From the NCBI GenBank assembly GCA_024223715.1, contig JAAEOA010000192.1, positions 1-64,000 of the forward strand: 64,000 nt of DNA. Direction: 5' to 3'. The position numbers and the translations under genes are program-made. Below are positions 34,026 to 43,130 of this stretch, one piece after another (within the stretch, counting starts at the first letter, position 1; each line of letters begins with the position of its first letter). The notes below the pieces were generated by a model. That model saw only the letters and a program-made list of their open reading frames with translations. It was not told where the DNA came from and did not search any database. This DNA comes from a bacterium (lineage in GTDB: Bacteria > Krumholzibacteriota > Krumholzibacteriia > LZORAL124-64-63).

Positions 34026-34049
34026 TCTCCAGTAAACCTAAACTGGAGA
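34026..34049 (+). promoter_or_regulatory. Hairpin sequestering the carbonic anhydrase ribosome site
   Basis: An 8-bp perfect stem (tctccagt with actggaga, 8-base loop) lies 12 bases before the start codon of the carbonic anhydrase gene. The only ribosome-binding sequence, GGAG (34045-34048), is in its 3' arm. A second 5-bp inverted repeat (33971-33975 with 33984-33988) is upstream. This looks like a translational control element. Confidence 0.5.
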
Positions 34050-34061
34050 CACAAAAATAAA

Positions 34062-34685
34062 ATGAAAAAACTGTTTAAGGGTATTCTGGAATTTCAATCG
34101 GAAGATTTTGGAGCTCATAAGGAGCTTTTTGACCAATTAAAATATGGGCAAAAACCGCACACGTTGTTCATTGGTTGCAGTGATTCTCGTATAGTTCCCT
34201 CGCTTCTGACGAAAACCCAACCAGGCGAGTTGTTCCAAATTCGTAATGTGGCGAATATTATTCCTCCTTTTCAATTCAGTGAACAATTTGTAGCGACTTC
34301 TGCCACTCTTGAATATGCGGTACAAGTTCTGGAAGTGGAGACCATTGTCGTTTGCGGTCACAGCAATTGCGGTGGATGCGGGGCCCTGTATTTGCCTGGG
34401 GAAGAATTGAAGGAAATGCCCAGTTTGATTAAATGGTTGAATCTTATTCAGGATGTACCCCAACGGGTTACGGACTCGGTGGGTCCCGTCGGCGAAGAAA
34501 ATCGGGCCAAAAACACGGAAATGATGAACGTAATGGCCCAAATGGAAAATCTTCTATCTTATCCTTTTGTCAGGGAAAAGGTGAAAGCCGGGTACCTGAA
34601 AATTTTAGGATGGTATTACATTATTGAATCAGGTGAAGTTTATAATTTTAATGACGAGACAGGATACTTCGAGAATATTCAATAA
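34062..34685 (+). CDS. Beta-carbonic anhydrase
   Basis: A 207-residue zinc enzyme that interconverts CO2 and bicarbonate in the cytoplasm. Zinc ligands Cys39 (GCSDSR, with Asp41 and Arg43), His100 and Cys103 (CGHSNCGGC) are in place, and the family motifs FQIRNVANIIPP and ATLEYAVQVLEV are present. Length is typical for the bacterial beta class. It stands alone, with a possible regulatory hairpin over its ribosome site. Confidence 0.95.
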   Translation: MKKLFKGILEFQSEDFGAHKELFDQLKYGQKPHTLFIGCSDSRIVPSLLTKTQPGELFQIRNVANIIPPFQFSEQFVATSATLEYAVQVLEVETIVVCGHSNCGGCGALYLPGEELKEMPSLIKWLNLIQDVPQRVTDSVGPVGEENRAKNTEMMNVMAQMENLLSYPFVREKVKAGYLKILGWYYIIESGEVYNFNDETGYFENIQ

Positions 34686-34930
34686 TCTTGTGCATTTAGA
34701 TTATATTTTGACTCAAAAAGAATGTTGAATATGAGAATCAGTACCGAAAAATGAAGTAAAAGACAACCTTTTTGGTATTGATAACGGGAAATTATTTGTA
34801 ACATTTTTAATCCAGATATGCGATAATTCTGTATGGCAGGTAGAATCGCCACTCCCAGGGCACAGGGACGAGTCCTCTTCCTTCCAGATAATCGTCAATT
34901 CCCAAATTCAACTTCCTCAGGGGGAGAATC

Positions 34931-37900
34931 ATGTCCCAGTCTATTCTGCGTGCAAACCCGGGTTCGTTATTGCTTTATGTTTTTATGGCTATAATTCTCA
35001 GCTCAACCGGAGCCCTAGCTTTGGTGGAAGCCGAAACTCATGCTTATAACGACAGTTGGGGCCCTGAAGGCTTGTCGGTTAGCCGTCAGACTGGCGATGT
35101 GCTGGAGCTTAATTTCTCTTTGCAGAAGTGGACCATCGGCAGTGCTGATATCAATGGCCGAGCAGCCAACGTAATTAAAATGCCCGGTGTTTTCCTGCCT
35201 AACGATTCAGGTGCACCTGACTTGCCCGGAATAGGCCAATATATTGCTCTTCCCAATGGTGCGACGGCCAGCGTTCGCCTCATCGATTCCCGTCGGGAAG
35301 TTTATTACGGTGTGGAAATGGCTCCGGCCCCCGTTATTCCCCTGGATACAGATGACGGCCCTTTGGATTTCACCCGAAATAATGAAATTTTTGCCAAAGA
35401 TGCATTCTATCCTGAAAATCCTCTTTTGGTTGATGGCATTGCTGATATCCGGGGTGTTCAAGCCGCCATGCTTGGAGTTACCCCATTCCAATATAATCCT
35501 GTAACTCAGGAATTGGTTGTGCACCGTGATATTCGCCTGGAAATTACTTTCGAAGGTGGAAATGGCCAGTATGGCGAAGACCGTCTGCGCAGCAAATGGT
35601 TTGATCCCATTTTGAACGATATTTTCGTGAACGCTTCCGCTCTTCCTGAAATTCAGGCTGACGATGCGCGCGATTTTGTTGCTGGAAATCGCACTCCCGA
35701 TTTTGAATATGTCATCATTTGTCCTCCTGTTGGAAGTTATGTGGCTTGGGCGGACAGCCTGAAGCAATTCCGTACCGAGCAGGGAATTCGCACAGGTATT
35801 TTTACCACTGCCGATATTGGTGGCAATACCACCAGCAATATTGAAAACTTCATTAACGATGCCATGGCTAATTGGGATTTGCCTCCGGTGGCAATTCTTC
35901 TTTTAGGTGATCATGGTACTGCTGCCACTGATGTGGTTTCTCCCATTTATGACAGCTATTGCGTTTCAGATAATATTTATGCCGATGTCAGTGGCAACCA
36001 CATGCCCGATGTGATTCTGGCACGCATGACTGCCGACAACCCCACCAGCCTGGAAACTTATGTGCGCAAGGTTCTCGACTACGAAACCAACCCGCCAGTT
36101 GATCCCGACTTCTATGCCAAACCGGTTATTGCCGGTGGCTGGCAGACCGAGCGCTGGTTTGTTCTGTGCGATGAAGTTGTTTATGGATTTATGGCCAACG
36201 AGCTGGGCAAAACCCCAACTCGTGAATATGCCATTTACAGTGGAACGCCCAATGTTTGGTCTACTGCGACGAACACTGAAGCTGTATTAAGTTATTTTGG
36301 TCAAGATGGTTTGGGGTATCTTCCTGAAACTCCTGGTCACCTTACTGACTGGGGTGCCAACGCCACACGCTTGAATGCCGACATTAACGCCGGTGCTTTT
36401 ATGGTTCAGCACCGTGACCACGGTTTTGAATCCGGTTGGGGCGAACCTGATTATACGAGCAACGATCTGACCGGTCTGAATAACGAAGATCTTACTTTCG
36501 TTTTCTCCATCAATTGCCTGACTGGTAAATTTGATCATGGCACCGAGAGTTTTGCTGAGAGTTTCCATCGTCATAACGACGGTGCTCTTGGTTTGATTGC
36601 TGCTTCAGAAATTTCCTATTCCTTCGTGAACGATACATACGTTTGGGGAATGTTCGATTACATGTGGCCCGATTTCGACCCTGGCCACGGTGTTGCCGGC
36701 GAACATAAGTTCCTGCCTGCGTTTGCCAATGCCTCGGGTAAGTATTTCCTCGAAGCCAGCAGCTGGCCGTACAATACATCCAACAAAGAAGTGACTTATT
36801 ATCTCTTCCATCATCACGGCGATGCCTTCAGCAACGTCTTTTCCGAAGTGCCTCAAAACCTGACGGTGGCCCATGACGCCAGCCTTATCAGTGGTGTTGA
36901 TTTCTTCAACGTTACTGCCGATGCAGGAGCTTTAATTGGTCTTTCAGTTGACGGTGAGCTCATTGGATCGGCTGTCTCTGCTGGTGGCGAAACAAGCATC
37001 AGCATTGAAGACCAACTGCCTGGCCAGGATCTGATTGTTACGATCACCAAGCAGAATCATTATCGTGTACGCAACGTTGTGCCCATTATTCCTCCCGAAG
37101 GCAGCTTCGTAATTTTCGACGATGTGCTTATTAACGATGCCATGGGAAATAATAACGGTTTACTCGACTTTACTGAAGAAGCCACCCTGTCGATCAACCT
37201 GCACAATGTTGGCCTCGAGCCTTCCATTGCTGCCAGTGCGACCATCAGCAGCACCGATCCCTACATCACCATCCTGGATGACAACGAAGCTTACGGTGAT
37301 ATTCCTGCCGATGGTTTTATGAGTGTCGATGATGGCTTCCGGATAATGCTGGCTGCCGATGTTCCTGACGGACACCTGATTCCCTTCGTCGTAGTTGCCA
37401 CCGATGCTGACTCCACCTACACCAGCGGCTTTGCCCTGACGGCCCATGCGCCAGTGTTGGATATTGCTTCGTTTAACATTTCTGGCGACGGCGATGGCGA
37501 CGGCATTCTGGATCCCGGCGAGAACGCCACATTGACTATTACTATGGTCAACAACGGTACCGCTCGGGTGAATAACATTGATCTGGCACTGACCAGTCTG
37601 AATGCCAATGTCATTCTTGGTGCTGAAACTCCGAGTATTCCCATGCTTGCTCCCGGCGCAACCCGCAGTGTGATTTGGACTGTGAGTGCTCACGAAGATG
37701 CTACCATTGGTGAACTGGCTGAATTCGATCTCATAGCCGATGCTGACGATTTCAGCTTCGCCGGTTCGATTGCCATGAGCATTGGTCTGAGTATCGAAGA
37801 CTTCGAGACCGGAAGCTTTTTGGCTTACGCCTGGGAGTTGACCGGTAATGCAGACTGGTCCATCACTGACATTGATCCGGCAGAAGGTACCTGGGCTGCC

Positions 37901-39508
37901 CAGAGTGGATCCATCACTCACAACCAGTCTTCTGATTTGTCTGTTGAAGCAGAGGTTCTTTCACCGGGAACCATCACCTTTATGGCCAAGGTCAGCAGTG
38001 AGAGCAGCTATGATTTCCTGAGGTTCTACATTGATGGCAATGAACAGGCTGCCTGGAGTGGTACTCTGGGGTGGACTGAATTCAGTTACCCCGTAGATGC
38101 CGGCAACCATGTGTTCAAATGGAGCTACACCAAAGACGGTTCTGCAAATAATGGCTCCGACTGCGGCTGGGTCGATTACATTGTATTCCCCGCCATTGGT
38201 GAGCCCTTGCGCCCCACATGTGAAATCACACCCGGAAATGTGGATGTTTCTCTTTTGAAACCAGAAACCGCCACCCGGATGATTACCATGACCAATTCTG
38301 GTGAAGGCGAATTGATTTACTCCGCTTCGGTCTCTCTGGGCGAACGCCTCCAGAGCGATGTGCCGGTCATCAATTTCAAAAAAGATGAAATCGATACTCG
38401 TGTTTCCGCTCCTGCCGAACGTGGCTCTGGCGGACCCGATGCCTTTGGTTACACCTGGATTGACAGCGATGAAGCCAATGGCCCGGTTTACGACTGGGTG
38501 GAAATTAATTCCATGGGAACTGTTGTCGGCTCCGGCGACGATGCGAACCACGGACCCTTCAACCTGGGCTTCGATTTCCCATACTATGGTGGAACGTTCA
38601 ACAGCGTTCGTGTCTGTACCAACGGCTGGTTGAGTTTTACCTCTGTCAGCACGGATTACAGCAACGATGGCATTCCCAGCTCCACCGAACCGAATAACCT
38701 GCTGGCTGCTTTGTGGGATGATCTGAATCCCAACAACGGTGGTACAATTTATTATTACCAGGATCTGGAAAACAATCGCTTCATTGTTGAATTCGATGGA
38801 GTGCCTCACTATTCAAGCGGAGGCCCGGAAACCTTCCAGATTATCCTCAACGCCAATGGCAGTATTGTATACCAATACAAAACCCTGGCAGCCGGCACTT
38901 CCAGCACAATTGGTATTGAAAATGCAACCGGAACCGATGGTTTGCAGATTGCTTTCAACACAAATTATCTGCACAGTGAAATGGCCATTCTTATTGTTTC
39001 AGAACCATTGCCGGAACCTTGGGTGAGTGTCTCGCCCCGACAGGGCGTTGTCGGTGCCATGAGCAGTGGAGATTTGGAACTGACCTTCGATACTGTGGAT
39101 ACGGAAGCCGGGCAATATAACGGTGTGGTCACAGTTATGACCAACGATTTGGCCAACCCCGTGATCGAAATCCCCGTCAGCCTGACGGTGACCGATGGTC
39201 TCAGTGGTGTTTCCGATGGTGGAATTCCCACGAAATACGATTTGAACGGTGCTTATCCTAACCCGTTCAACCCGGCCACGACAATCAAGTACGCTACCCC
39301 ACGTAACGGTCAGGTAAGTTTAAAGATTTACAATCTGGCGGGACGTCTGGTGGCCACTCTGGTTAACGAGCCTAAGTCTGCAGGTTACCACTCCATCATG
39401 TGGGATGGGACAGACCATAAAGGACGGACTGTTGCCAGTGGTGCTTACTATTACAAGCTGCAGGCTGATGGGTTTGAAGAAACTCAGAAAATGCTGTTGC
39501 TGAAGTAG
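34931..39508 (+). CDS. Gingipain-like (C25) secreted protease with FlgD/Ig-type C-terminal domain
   Basis: A 1525-residue exported cysteine protease. A signal peptide covers ~1-33. An N-terminal prodomain-like region (~35-250) is followed by the C25 catalytic domain (~255-640) beginning FEYVIICPPVGSYVAWAD; the catalytic pair appears as His497 (QHRDHG) and Cys529 (FSINCLTG), as in gingipains. Then come Ig/CARDB-like repeats (~740-950), a jelly-roll-like segment (~955-1070), a further domain with GFDFPYYGGTFNSVRVCTNG, and a C-terminal FlgD/Ig sorting-like domain (YPNPFNPATTIKYATP ... GRTVASGAYYYKL). GGGGGAG precedes the ATG. Likely acts at or outside the outer membrane, as a scavenging or maturation protease. 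A strong terminator follows. Confidence 0.92.
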   Translation: MSQSILRANPGSLLLYVFMAIILSSTGALALVEAETHAYNDSWGPEGLSVSRQTGDVLELNFSLQKWTIGSADINGRAANVIKMPGVFLPNDSGAPDLPGIGQYIALPNGATASVRLIDSRREVYYGVEMAPAPVIPLDTDDGPLDFTRNNEIFAKDAFYPENPLLVDGIADIRGVQAAMLGVTPFQYNPVTQELVVHRDIRLEITFEGGNGQYGEDRLRSKWFDPILNDIFVNASALPEIQADDARDFVAGNRTPDFEYVIICPPVGSYVAWADSLKQFRTEQGIRTGIFTTADIGGNTTSNIENFINDAMANWDLPPVAILLLGDHGTAATDVVSPIYDSYCVSDNIYADVSGNHMPDVILARMTADNPTSLETYVRKVLDYETNPPVDPDFYAKPVIAGGWQTERWFVLCDEVVYGFMANELGKTPTREYAIYSGTPNVWSTATNTEAVLSYFGQDGLGYLPETPGHLTDWGANATRLNADINAGAFMVQHRDHGFESGWGEPDYTSNDLTGLNNEDLTFVFSINCLTGKFDHGTESFAESFHRHNDGALGLIAASEISYSFVNDTYVWGMFDYMWPDFDPGHGVAGEHKFLPAFANASGKYFLEASSWPYNTSNKEVTYYLFHHHGDAFSNVFSEVPQNLTVAHDASLISGVDFFNVTADAGALIGLSVDGELIGSAVSAGGETSISIEDQLPGQDLIVTITKQNHYRVRNVVPIIPPEGSFVIFDDVLINDAMGNNNGLLDFTEEATLSINLHNVGLEPSIAASATISSTDPYITILDDNEAYGDIPADGFMSVDDGFRIMLAADVPDGHLIPFVVVATDADSTYTSGFALTAHAPVLDIASFNISGDGDGDGILDPGENATLTITMVNNGTARVNNIDLALTSLNANVILGAETPSIPMLAPGATRSVIWTVSAHEDATIGELAEFDLIADADDFSFAGSIAMSIGLSIEDFETGSFLAYAWELTGNADWSITDIDPAEGTWAAQSGSITHNQSSDLSVEAEVLSPGTITFMAKVSSESSYDFLRFYIDGNEQAAWSGTLGWTEFSYPVDAGNHVFKWSYTKDGSANNGSDCGWVDYIVFPAIGEPLRPTCEITPGNVDVSLLKPETATRMITMTNSGEGELIYSASVSLGERLQSDVPVINFKKDEIDTRVSAPAERGSGGPDAFGYTWIDSDEANGPVYDWVEINSMGTVVGSGDDANHGPFNLGFDFPYYGGTFNSVRVCTNGWLSFTSVSTDYSNDGIPSSTEPNNLLAALWDDLNPNNGGTIYYYQDLENNRFIVEFDGVPHYSSGGPETFQIILNANGSIVYQYKTLAAGTSSTIGIENATGTDGLQIAFNTNYLHSEMAILIVSEPLPEPWVSVSPRQGVVGAMSSGDLELTFDTVDTEAGQYNGVVTVMTNDLANPVIEIPVSLTVTDGLSGVSDGGIPTKYDLNGAYPNPFNPATTIKYATPRNGQVSLKIYNLAGRLVATLVNEPKSAGYHSIMWDGTDHKGRTVASGAYYYKLQADGFEETQKMLLLK

Positions 39509-39541
39509 TCAGTCTCAAAATCTTATTTGCCGAAGAGTTAT

Positions 39542-39577
39542 AGCCCCGAACAGTGAGTCTGTTCGGGGCTTTTTTTT
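39542..39577 (+). terminator. Intrinsic terminator after the C25 protease
   Basis: A 12-bp GC-rich stem (39542-39553 area with 39559-39570) and a 5-base loop followed by eight T, 33 bases after the stop. Confidence 0.9.
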
Positions 39578-39677
39578 GGTATTTCAATTGCAGGTTTGGT
39601 ATTGCCATCGTCCTCTTTCGCCTATACCGTAATAAGATAATAGTTGTAATGTATTCAATTTTTGAAAGGTATTGCCC

Positions 39678-41066
39678 TTGTCAGACTATCAACTTTGCGT
39701 CATTGGCAGTGGCCCTGGTGGCCAAAAAGCAGCCATCCAGGCGGCAAAACTCGGGAAAAAAGTTTGCATAGTTGAGCGTATGGAGCAGGTTGGCGGGGTG
39801 GCCATCCATACTGGAACTATTCCATCCAAAGCCCTCAGACAAGCTATCATTGAAGCCACAGGTGGCAAAGATCATCTCAAGGTTCGGGCCGATATTAAAT
39901 CCGGCGATCTAACCATTGATGTATTGATGGCTTCCTGCCAGCGCATCATTGCCACGGAGATGGAAATTGTTCTTACCCAATTGCGTCGCAACGGTGTGGA
40001 CTTGGTCCAGGGTGCGGGTTCTTTCAAAGATAAAAATTCAATTATCGTAAAGAGTTTTCATGGCGAGAAAGTAATTAGTGCCGATCGATTTATTGTGGCT
40101 GTAGGGACCGAACCCGTGCGGCCCGATTTTATCCCTTTTGACGACGAATGCATTCTTACTTCAGATGATTTACTCCACTTGAGCCGGTTGCCGGAATCTC
40201 TGGTGGTTGTGGGGGGAGGAGTTGTTGGTACCGAATTCGCTTCCATGTTTTCACGTCTGGGCGTGAGGGTTACCATGGTGGTCAAAACTCAAAGAGTGCT
40301 TGGATTTTTGGATCTGCAAATTGGCGAGGCCCTGCAGTATCACATGCGAAACCGGGGTATGACTCTGCGTTTTGGCGAGCAGCTGAAAGAAGTGAAAAAA
40401 GTTGAGGGCGAAGGTAAACCTCATGTGCAAATAAAACTCAAAAGTGGCAAATGCCTTCAGGCCGATGCTTTCCTGTATTGCCAGGGACGACAGGGAGTGA
40501 CCGATACTCTGGATCTTCAGAATGCGAATCTTGAGGCCGATCATCGGGGCCGAATTAAAGTGGATGAAAATTATCAGACAGCAAATCCTGAAATTTATGC
40601 AGTGGGCGATGTGATAGGTTTTCCAGCCTTGGCCAGCACCAGTATGAATCAGGGCCGCCTGGCTAGCTGCCATATGTTTAAAGCTCCACTGCATGGTATG
40701 AGAAAGTTTTTTCCTTTTGGAATTTATTCCATACCTGAAATCAGCATGGTGGGCGATACCGAAGAAGAGCTGACAGAGTTAGGTGTACCATATGAAACTG
40801 GTTGCGCAGGGTATAAAGAAATTGCCCGGGGACAGCTTATTGGCGATGATGTGGGCTTAGTGAAAATTCTGTTCCACCCCGAAAGCCGGGAAGTTCTTGG
40901 AGTGCACATCATAGGTACCGGGGCTACGGAATTGATCCACATTGGCCAGGCCGTGATGGCTTTGGGTGGAAAGCTGGATTATTTCATCGACAGTGCTTTC
41001 AACTATCCGACTTTGGCCGAGGGTTACCGGGTGGCGGCTTTGAATGGGGCCAATAAGGTACGGTAA
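39678..41066 (+). CDS. sthA: Soluble pyridine nucleotide transhydrogenase
   Basis: A 462-residue FAD flavoprotein that exchanges hydride between NADPH and NAD+. It has the FAD fingerprint VIGSGPGGQKAAIQAA, the NAD(P) fingerprint VVGGGVVGTEFASMFSRLG, the ATG-like motif AVGDVIGFPALAST and the dimer domain. The active-site stretch reads VGGVAIHTGTIPSKALR, without the redox cysteine pair of lipoamide dehydrogenase, as expected for SthA (which keeps one Cys; here neither is present). The start is TTG at 39678 with GAAAGG eight bases upstream; TTG 39672 is also possible. Confidence 0.88.
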   Translation: MSDYQLCVIGSGPGGQKAAIQAAKLGKKVCIVERMEQVGGVAIHTGTIPSKALRQAIIEATGGKDHLKVRADIKSGDLTIDVLMASCQRIIATEMEIVLTQLRRNGVDLVQGAGSFKDKNSIIVKSFHGEKVISADRFIVAVGTEPVRPDFIPFDDECILTSDDLLHLSRLPESLVVVGGGVVGTEFASMFSRLGVRVTMVVKTQRVLGFLDLQIGEALQYHMRNRGMTLRFGEQLKEVKKVEGEGKPHVQIKLKSGKCLQADAFLYCQGRQGVTDTLDLQNANLEADHRGRIKVDENYQTANPEIYAVGDVIGFPALASTSMNQGRLASCHMFKAPLHGMRKFFPFGIYSIPEISMVGDTEEELTELGVPYETGCAGYKEIARGQLIGDDVGLVKILFHPESREVLGVHIIGTGATELIHIGQAVMALGGKLDYFIDSAFNYPTLAEGYRVAALNGANKVR

Positions 41067-41077
41067 ATAATTTCCAA

Positions 41078-41839
41078 TTAAAAAGCCGCACTCATTCCAA
41101 ACGTCAGGGCCTTTTCGCCCACGCCGGCCCACTCGGAAAAAATACTTAATTTCCCCAAATGAGCTCCTATTCCCATGGCTAACTGATAGTGATGAATATC
41201 AGTACCGGTAACATCTTCCCCGCTAATACTCCAGCTCACAGGCCCACCAAAAACACGGGCAGCCAAATAGGGAAAAGTCTTGTTTTTAACGATCCAACCA
41301 AAGCGTGCACCGAGTCTGGCATCACCCGCGGAATAACTAATCTTGTTTTCATTTCCGGGGGCTATTGTTTCCGACCACAAGGCTCCCAGAGCGAGTGAGA
41401 GGTCAAGTGAGGGTTTTGCTCCGCGACTTGGTAATGCCCGATACTCCGCCCCGAAAGCCAGCAAACCACCGGGTTCAAAATCATTAGAAGGCTGGTTGAC
41501 ATAATTCAAGCCACCATCAAATAATATTCCACCTGCAGCACTAAGGGTCCATTTTTCATTGAGCGACCAGGCGGCGGACATGGAAAGAGTGGTCATTTCA
41601 ATATCCCATTCCTGGTCATCCTCAAACCGAATGGTGGAATTCATCGAACCATAACCCACACCCAAATAAAGGTTTGAAATAGACCTGGTTGGGTCGGTTG
41701 GGTGGGTGCCGGAACTGAAACATTGAGCAGGCGGACCGCCTGGGGAAGGAACACCTCAGGCAAAAGCCTGGTCAATGGTGAAAAATACCAAGGCCAAAAA
41801 AATGGCAAGAGCGGCCATGACCAGCTTTTGAAAAAGCAT
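41078..41839 (-). pseudogene. Outer-membrane beta-barrel protein interrupted by in-frame TGA (or UGA-recoded)
   Basis: From the ATG at 41839, six bases after AGGAGA, 27 codons encode a clean signal peptide (MLFQKLVMAALAIF...DQAFA). The next codon is TGA (41756-41758). The same frame then continues without another stop to 41078, giving GVPSPGGPPAQCFSSG and a barrel-like protein (YLGVGYGSMNST, SAAWSLNEKWTLSAAGG, GIGAHLGKLSIFSEWAG) of alternating hydrophobic strands ending in Phe, as outer-membrane barrels do. So the gene is intact except for one stop exactly at the signal cleavage point. Options are a nonsense mutation, a sequencing error, or UGA readthrough/selenocysteine; a 6-bp hairpin (caggcg/cgcctg) lies about 17 bases after the TGA. 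The mature protein family is not recognised. Confidence 0.7.
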
Positions 41840-41870
41840 AATTATTCTCCTGAAACCTGAAACCCTTGAG

Positions 41871-41907
41871 AAAAAAAGCCATCCGGAATATTCCGGACGG
41901 CTTTTTT
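41871..41907. terminator. Bidirectional intrinsic terminator
   Basis: An A run, an ~10-bp stem with one mismatch (878-887 with 892-901 region, core tccgga) and a T run lie between the OB-fold-like gene and the barrel gene, both leftward. It should end transcripts of the former. Confidence 0.8.
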
Positions 41908-41932
41908 ATCATCCTGAGAATATTCAGAAAAC

Positions 41933-42412
41933 TTAGTCCTGATACTTCACAGTAGTAGCAAAGAAAGTCATTTCTTCCAAGTCGCCTTTTGTGGCGTCTT
42001 CGACATTAACAGGAGCTGCGCAGCTGTCTTTAACTTCTTTTGTTTCGGTGTGCTTGTCGTTGTCATGATCGGCTTTGTCGCCACAGAAATCAGCATACTT
42101 GGCAACAACAAAACCGGTCATAGTGACTTTGGCTCCGTGTTTTTTTGTGTCGAATTTGAAAGCGTCGTCTTTGGCGCGAACCAGGGTGAAAAGATCGCCT
42201 TCTTTGTATTGGCCATCGGCGATCCACATTTTGCAACCGCTTTTGCAGGCACCAACGATAGTTCCTTCGATGGTGATTTCTTTACCTTCAACCTTGGCGA
42301 CATCGTCGGCCATGGTTTTTACGGTGTAAACGGTTTCGGCCATGACGTTTCCCGCCAGCAGGCTAATCATAGCTGCGAACAAAATGATGGCGGTCAGTTT
42401 TGCGGATTTCAT
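41933..42412 (-). CDS. Small periplasmic OB-fold-like protein
   Basis: A 159-residue protein with a signal peptide (residues 1-25, ending MAE). The mature part has the pattern VEGKEITIEGTIVGACKSGCKMWIADG ... GAKVTMTGFVV, which resembles OB-fold DUF4920-type proteins. Cysteines at CKSGC, DFCGD and DSCAA and a His/Asp-rich loop (DKADHDNDKHTE) suggest metal binding. GGGAGA precedes the ATG. The neighbour 51 bases upstream is a PepSY-type membrane protein, so both may serve metal or redox handling in the envelope. Function is not established. Confidence 0.65.
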   Translation of the reverse strand: MKSAKLTAIILFAAMISLLAGNVMAETVYTVKTMADDVAKVEGKEITIEGTIVGACKSGCKMWIADGQYKEGDLFTLVRAKDDAFKFDTKKHGAKVTMTGFVVAKYADFCGDKADHDNDKHTETKEVKDSCAAPVNVEDATKGDLEEMTFFATTVKYQD

Positions 42413-42463
42413 TGAGTTTCTCCCTTTGTGTTTGCGGATTTCTCCGCTTTGTTTGTAAAAGCG

Positions 42464-42865
42464 CTAAAAACGCTTTCTACGTCTAATTTTGAAGTACATG
42501 ACAATGCCCGTTACACACAGGACGGTGAAACTGGCGGCGATCAAATCGTAGAACCAGGGCCCGTAAGTGCCCAGGATTTCACCGGTATGAAAGTCGAGTA
42601 TCAGCCATTGAAGAGGCACGCTGTGGGCCTCGTCAGGAAACAGATCGGCCAGGCCCTGGGCCTGACGCACGTTGTCCAGTCGCACCTGGTAAGCCGGCGG
42701 CAATATTTTGGTGGTCACTCTGGTGGTATTTATCCAGCGAAAATCGTGCTTGTGGTTTAGCAGGAAACCGGTAATGGAGATGAAGAACATTAGGATGGCC
42801 ACAAACAAACTGAAATGTTTGAAGTAGCCAAAACTAAAAATGTGGACTTTGCGCCAGGTCTTCAT
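42464..42865 (-). CDS. PepSY-type transmembrane protein
   Basis: A 133-residue inner-membrane protein with an N-terminal helix (~14-38, FSLFVAILMFFISITGFLLNHK) and a C-terminal helix (~104-126), flanking a periplasmic domain with PLQWLILDFHTGEILGTYG. This matches the short PepSY-associated TM proteins found near iron and heme uptake genes. The ATG at 42865 is preferred to the TTG at 42871. The downstream gene is the small OB-fold-like periplasmic protein. No iron-uptake genes are in view, so the role is uncertain. Confidence 0.72.
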   Translation of the reverse strand: MKTWRKVHIFSFGYFKHFSLFVAILMFFISITGFLLNHKHDFRWINTTRVTTKILPPAYQVRLDNVRQAQGLADLFPDEAHSVPLQWLILDFHTGEILGTYGPWFYDLIAASFTVLCVTGIVMYFKIRRRKRF

Positions 42866-43070
42866 TCGCAAGCTTTCGTCGGGTTTAGCTGTTTACAGCC
42901 AAGCAATACAGAGAAGATTGGGGATTGTTCCAGGAAAGAATGAGAACCTGAAAAAATCTGATACGCAAATATAGTATATGAGAATGAAATGTTGAAATAT
43001 TAACGTCAGGCATTTGGATACAGCGGAGGAAGTTGATGAATTAAAATGGTTTGTTTTTGTCTTTTAAAAC

Positions 43071-43100
43071 TGTGGCGGAGCCAATATGGGCTCCGCCACA
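43071..43100 (-). terminator. Hairpin terminator after the sortilin-like gene
   Basis: A perfect 12-bp stem (tgtggcggagcc with ggctccgccaca, 6-base loop) lies 30 bases beyond the stop of the leftward sortilin-like gene and is followed on that strand by a T-rich stretch. Confidence 0.75.
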
Positions 43101-43130
43101 GGGTGAATGTTCAAAAAATGAACCTTCTTC

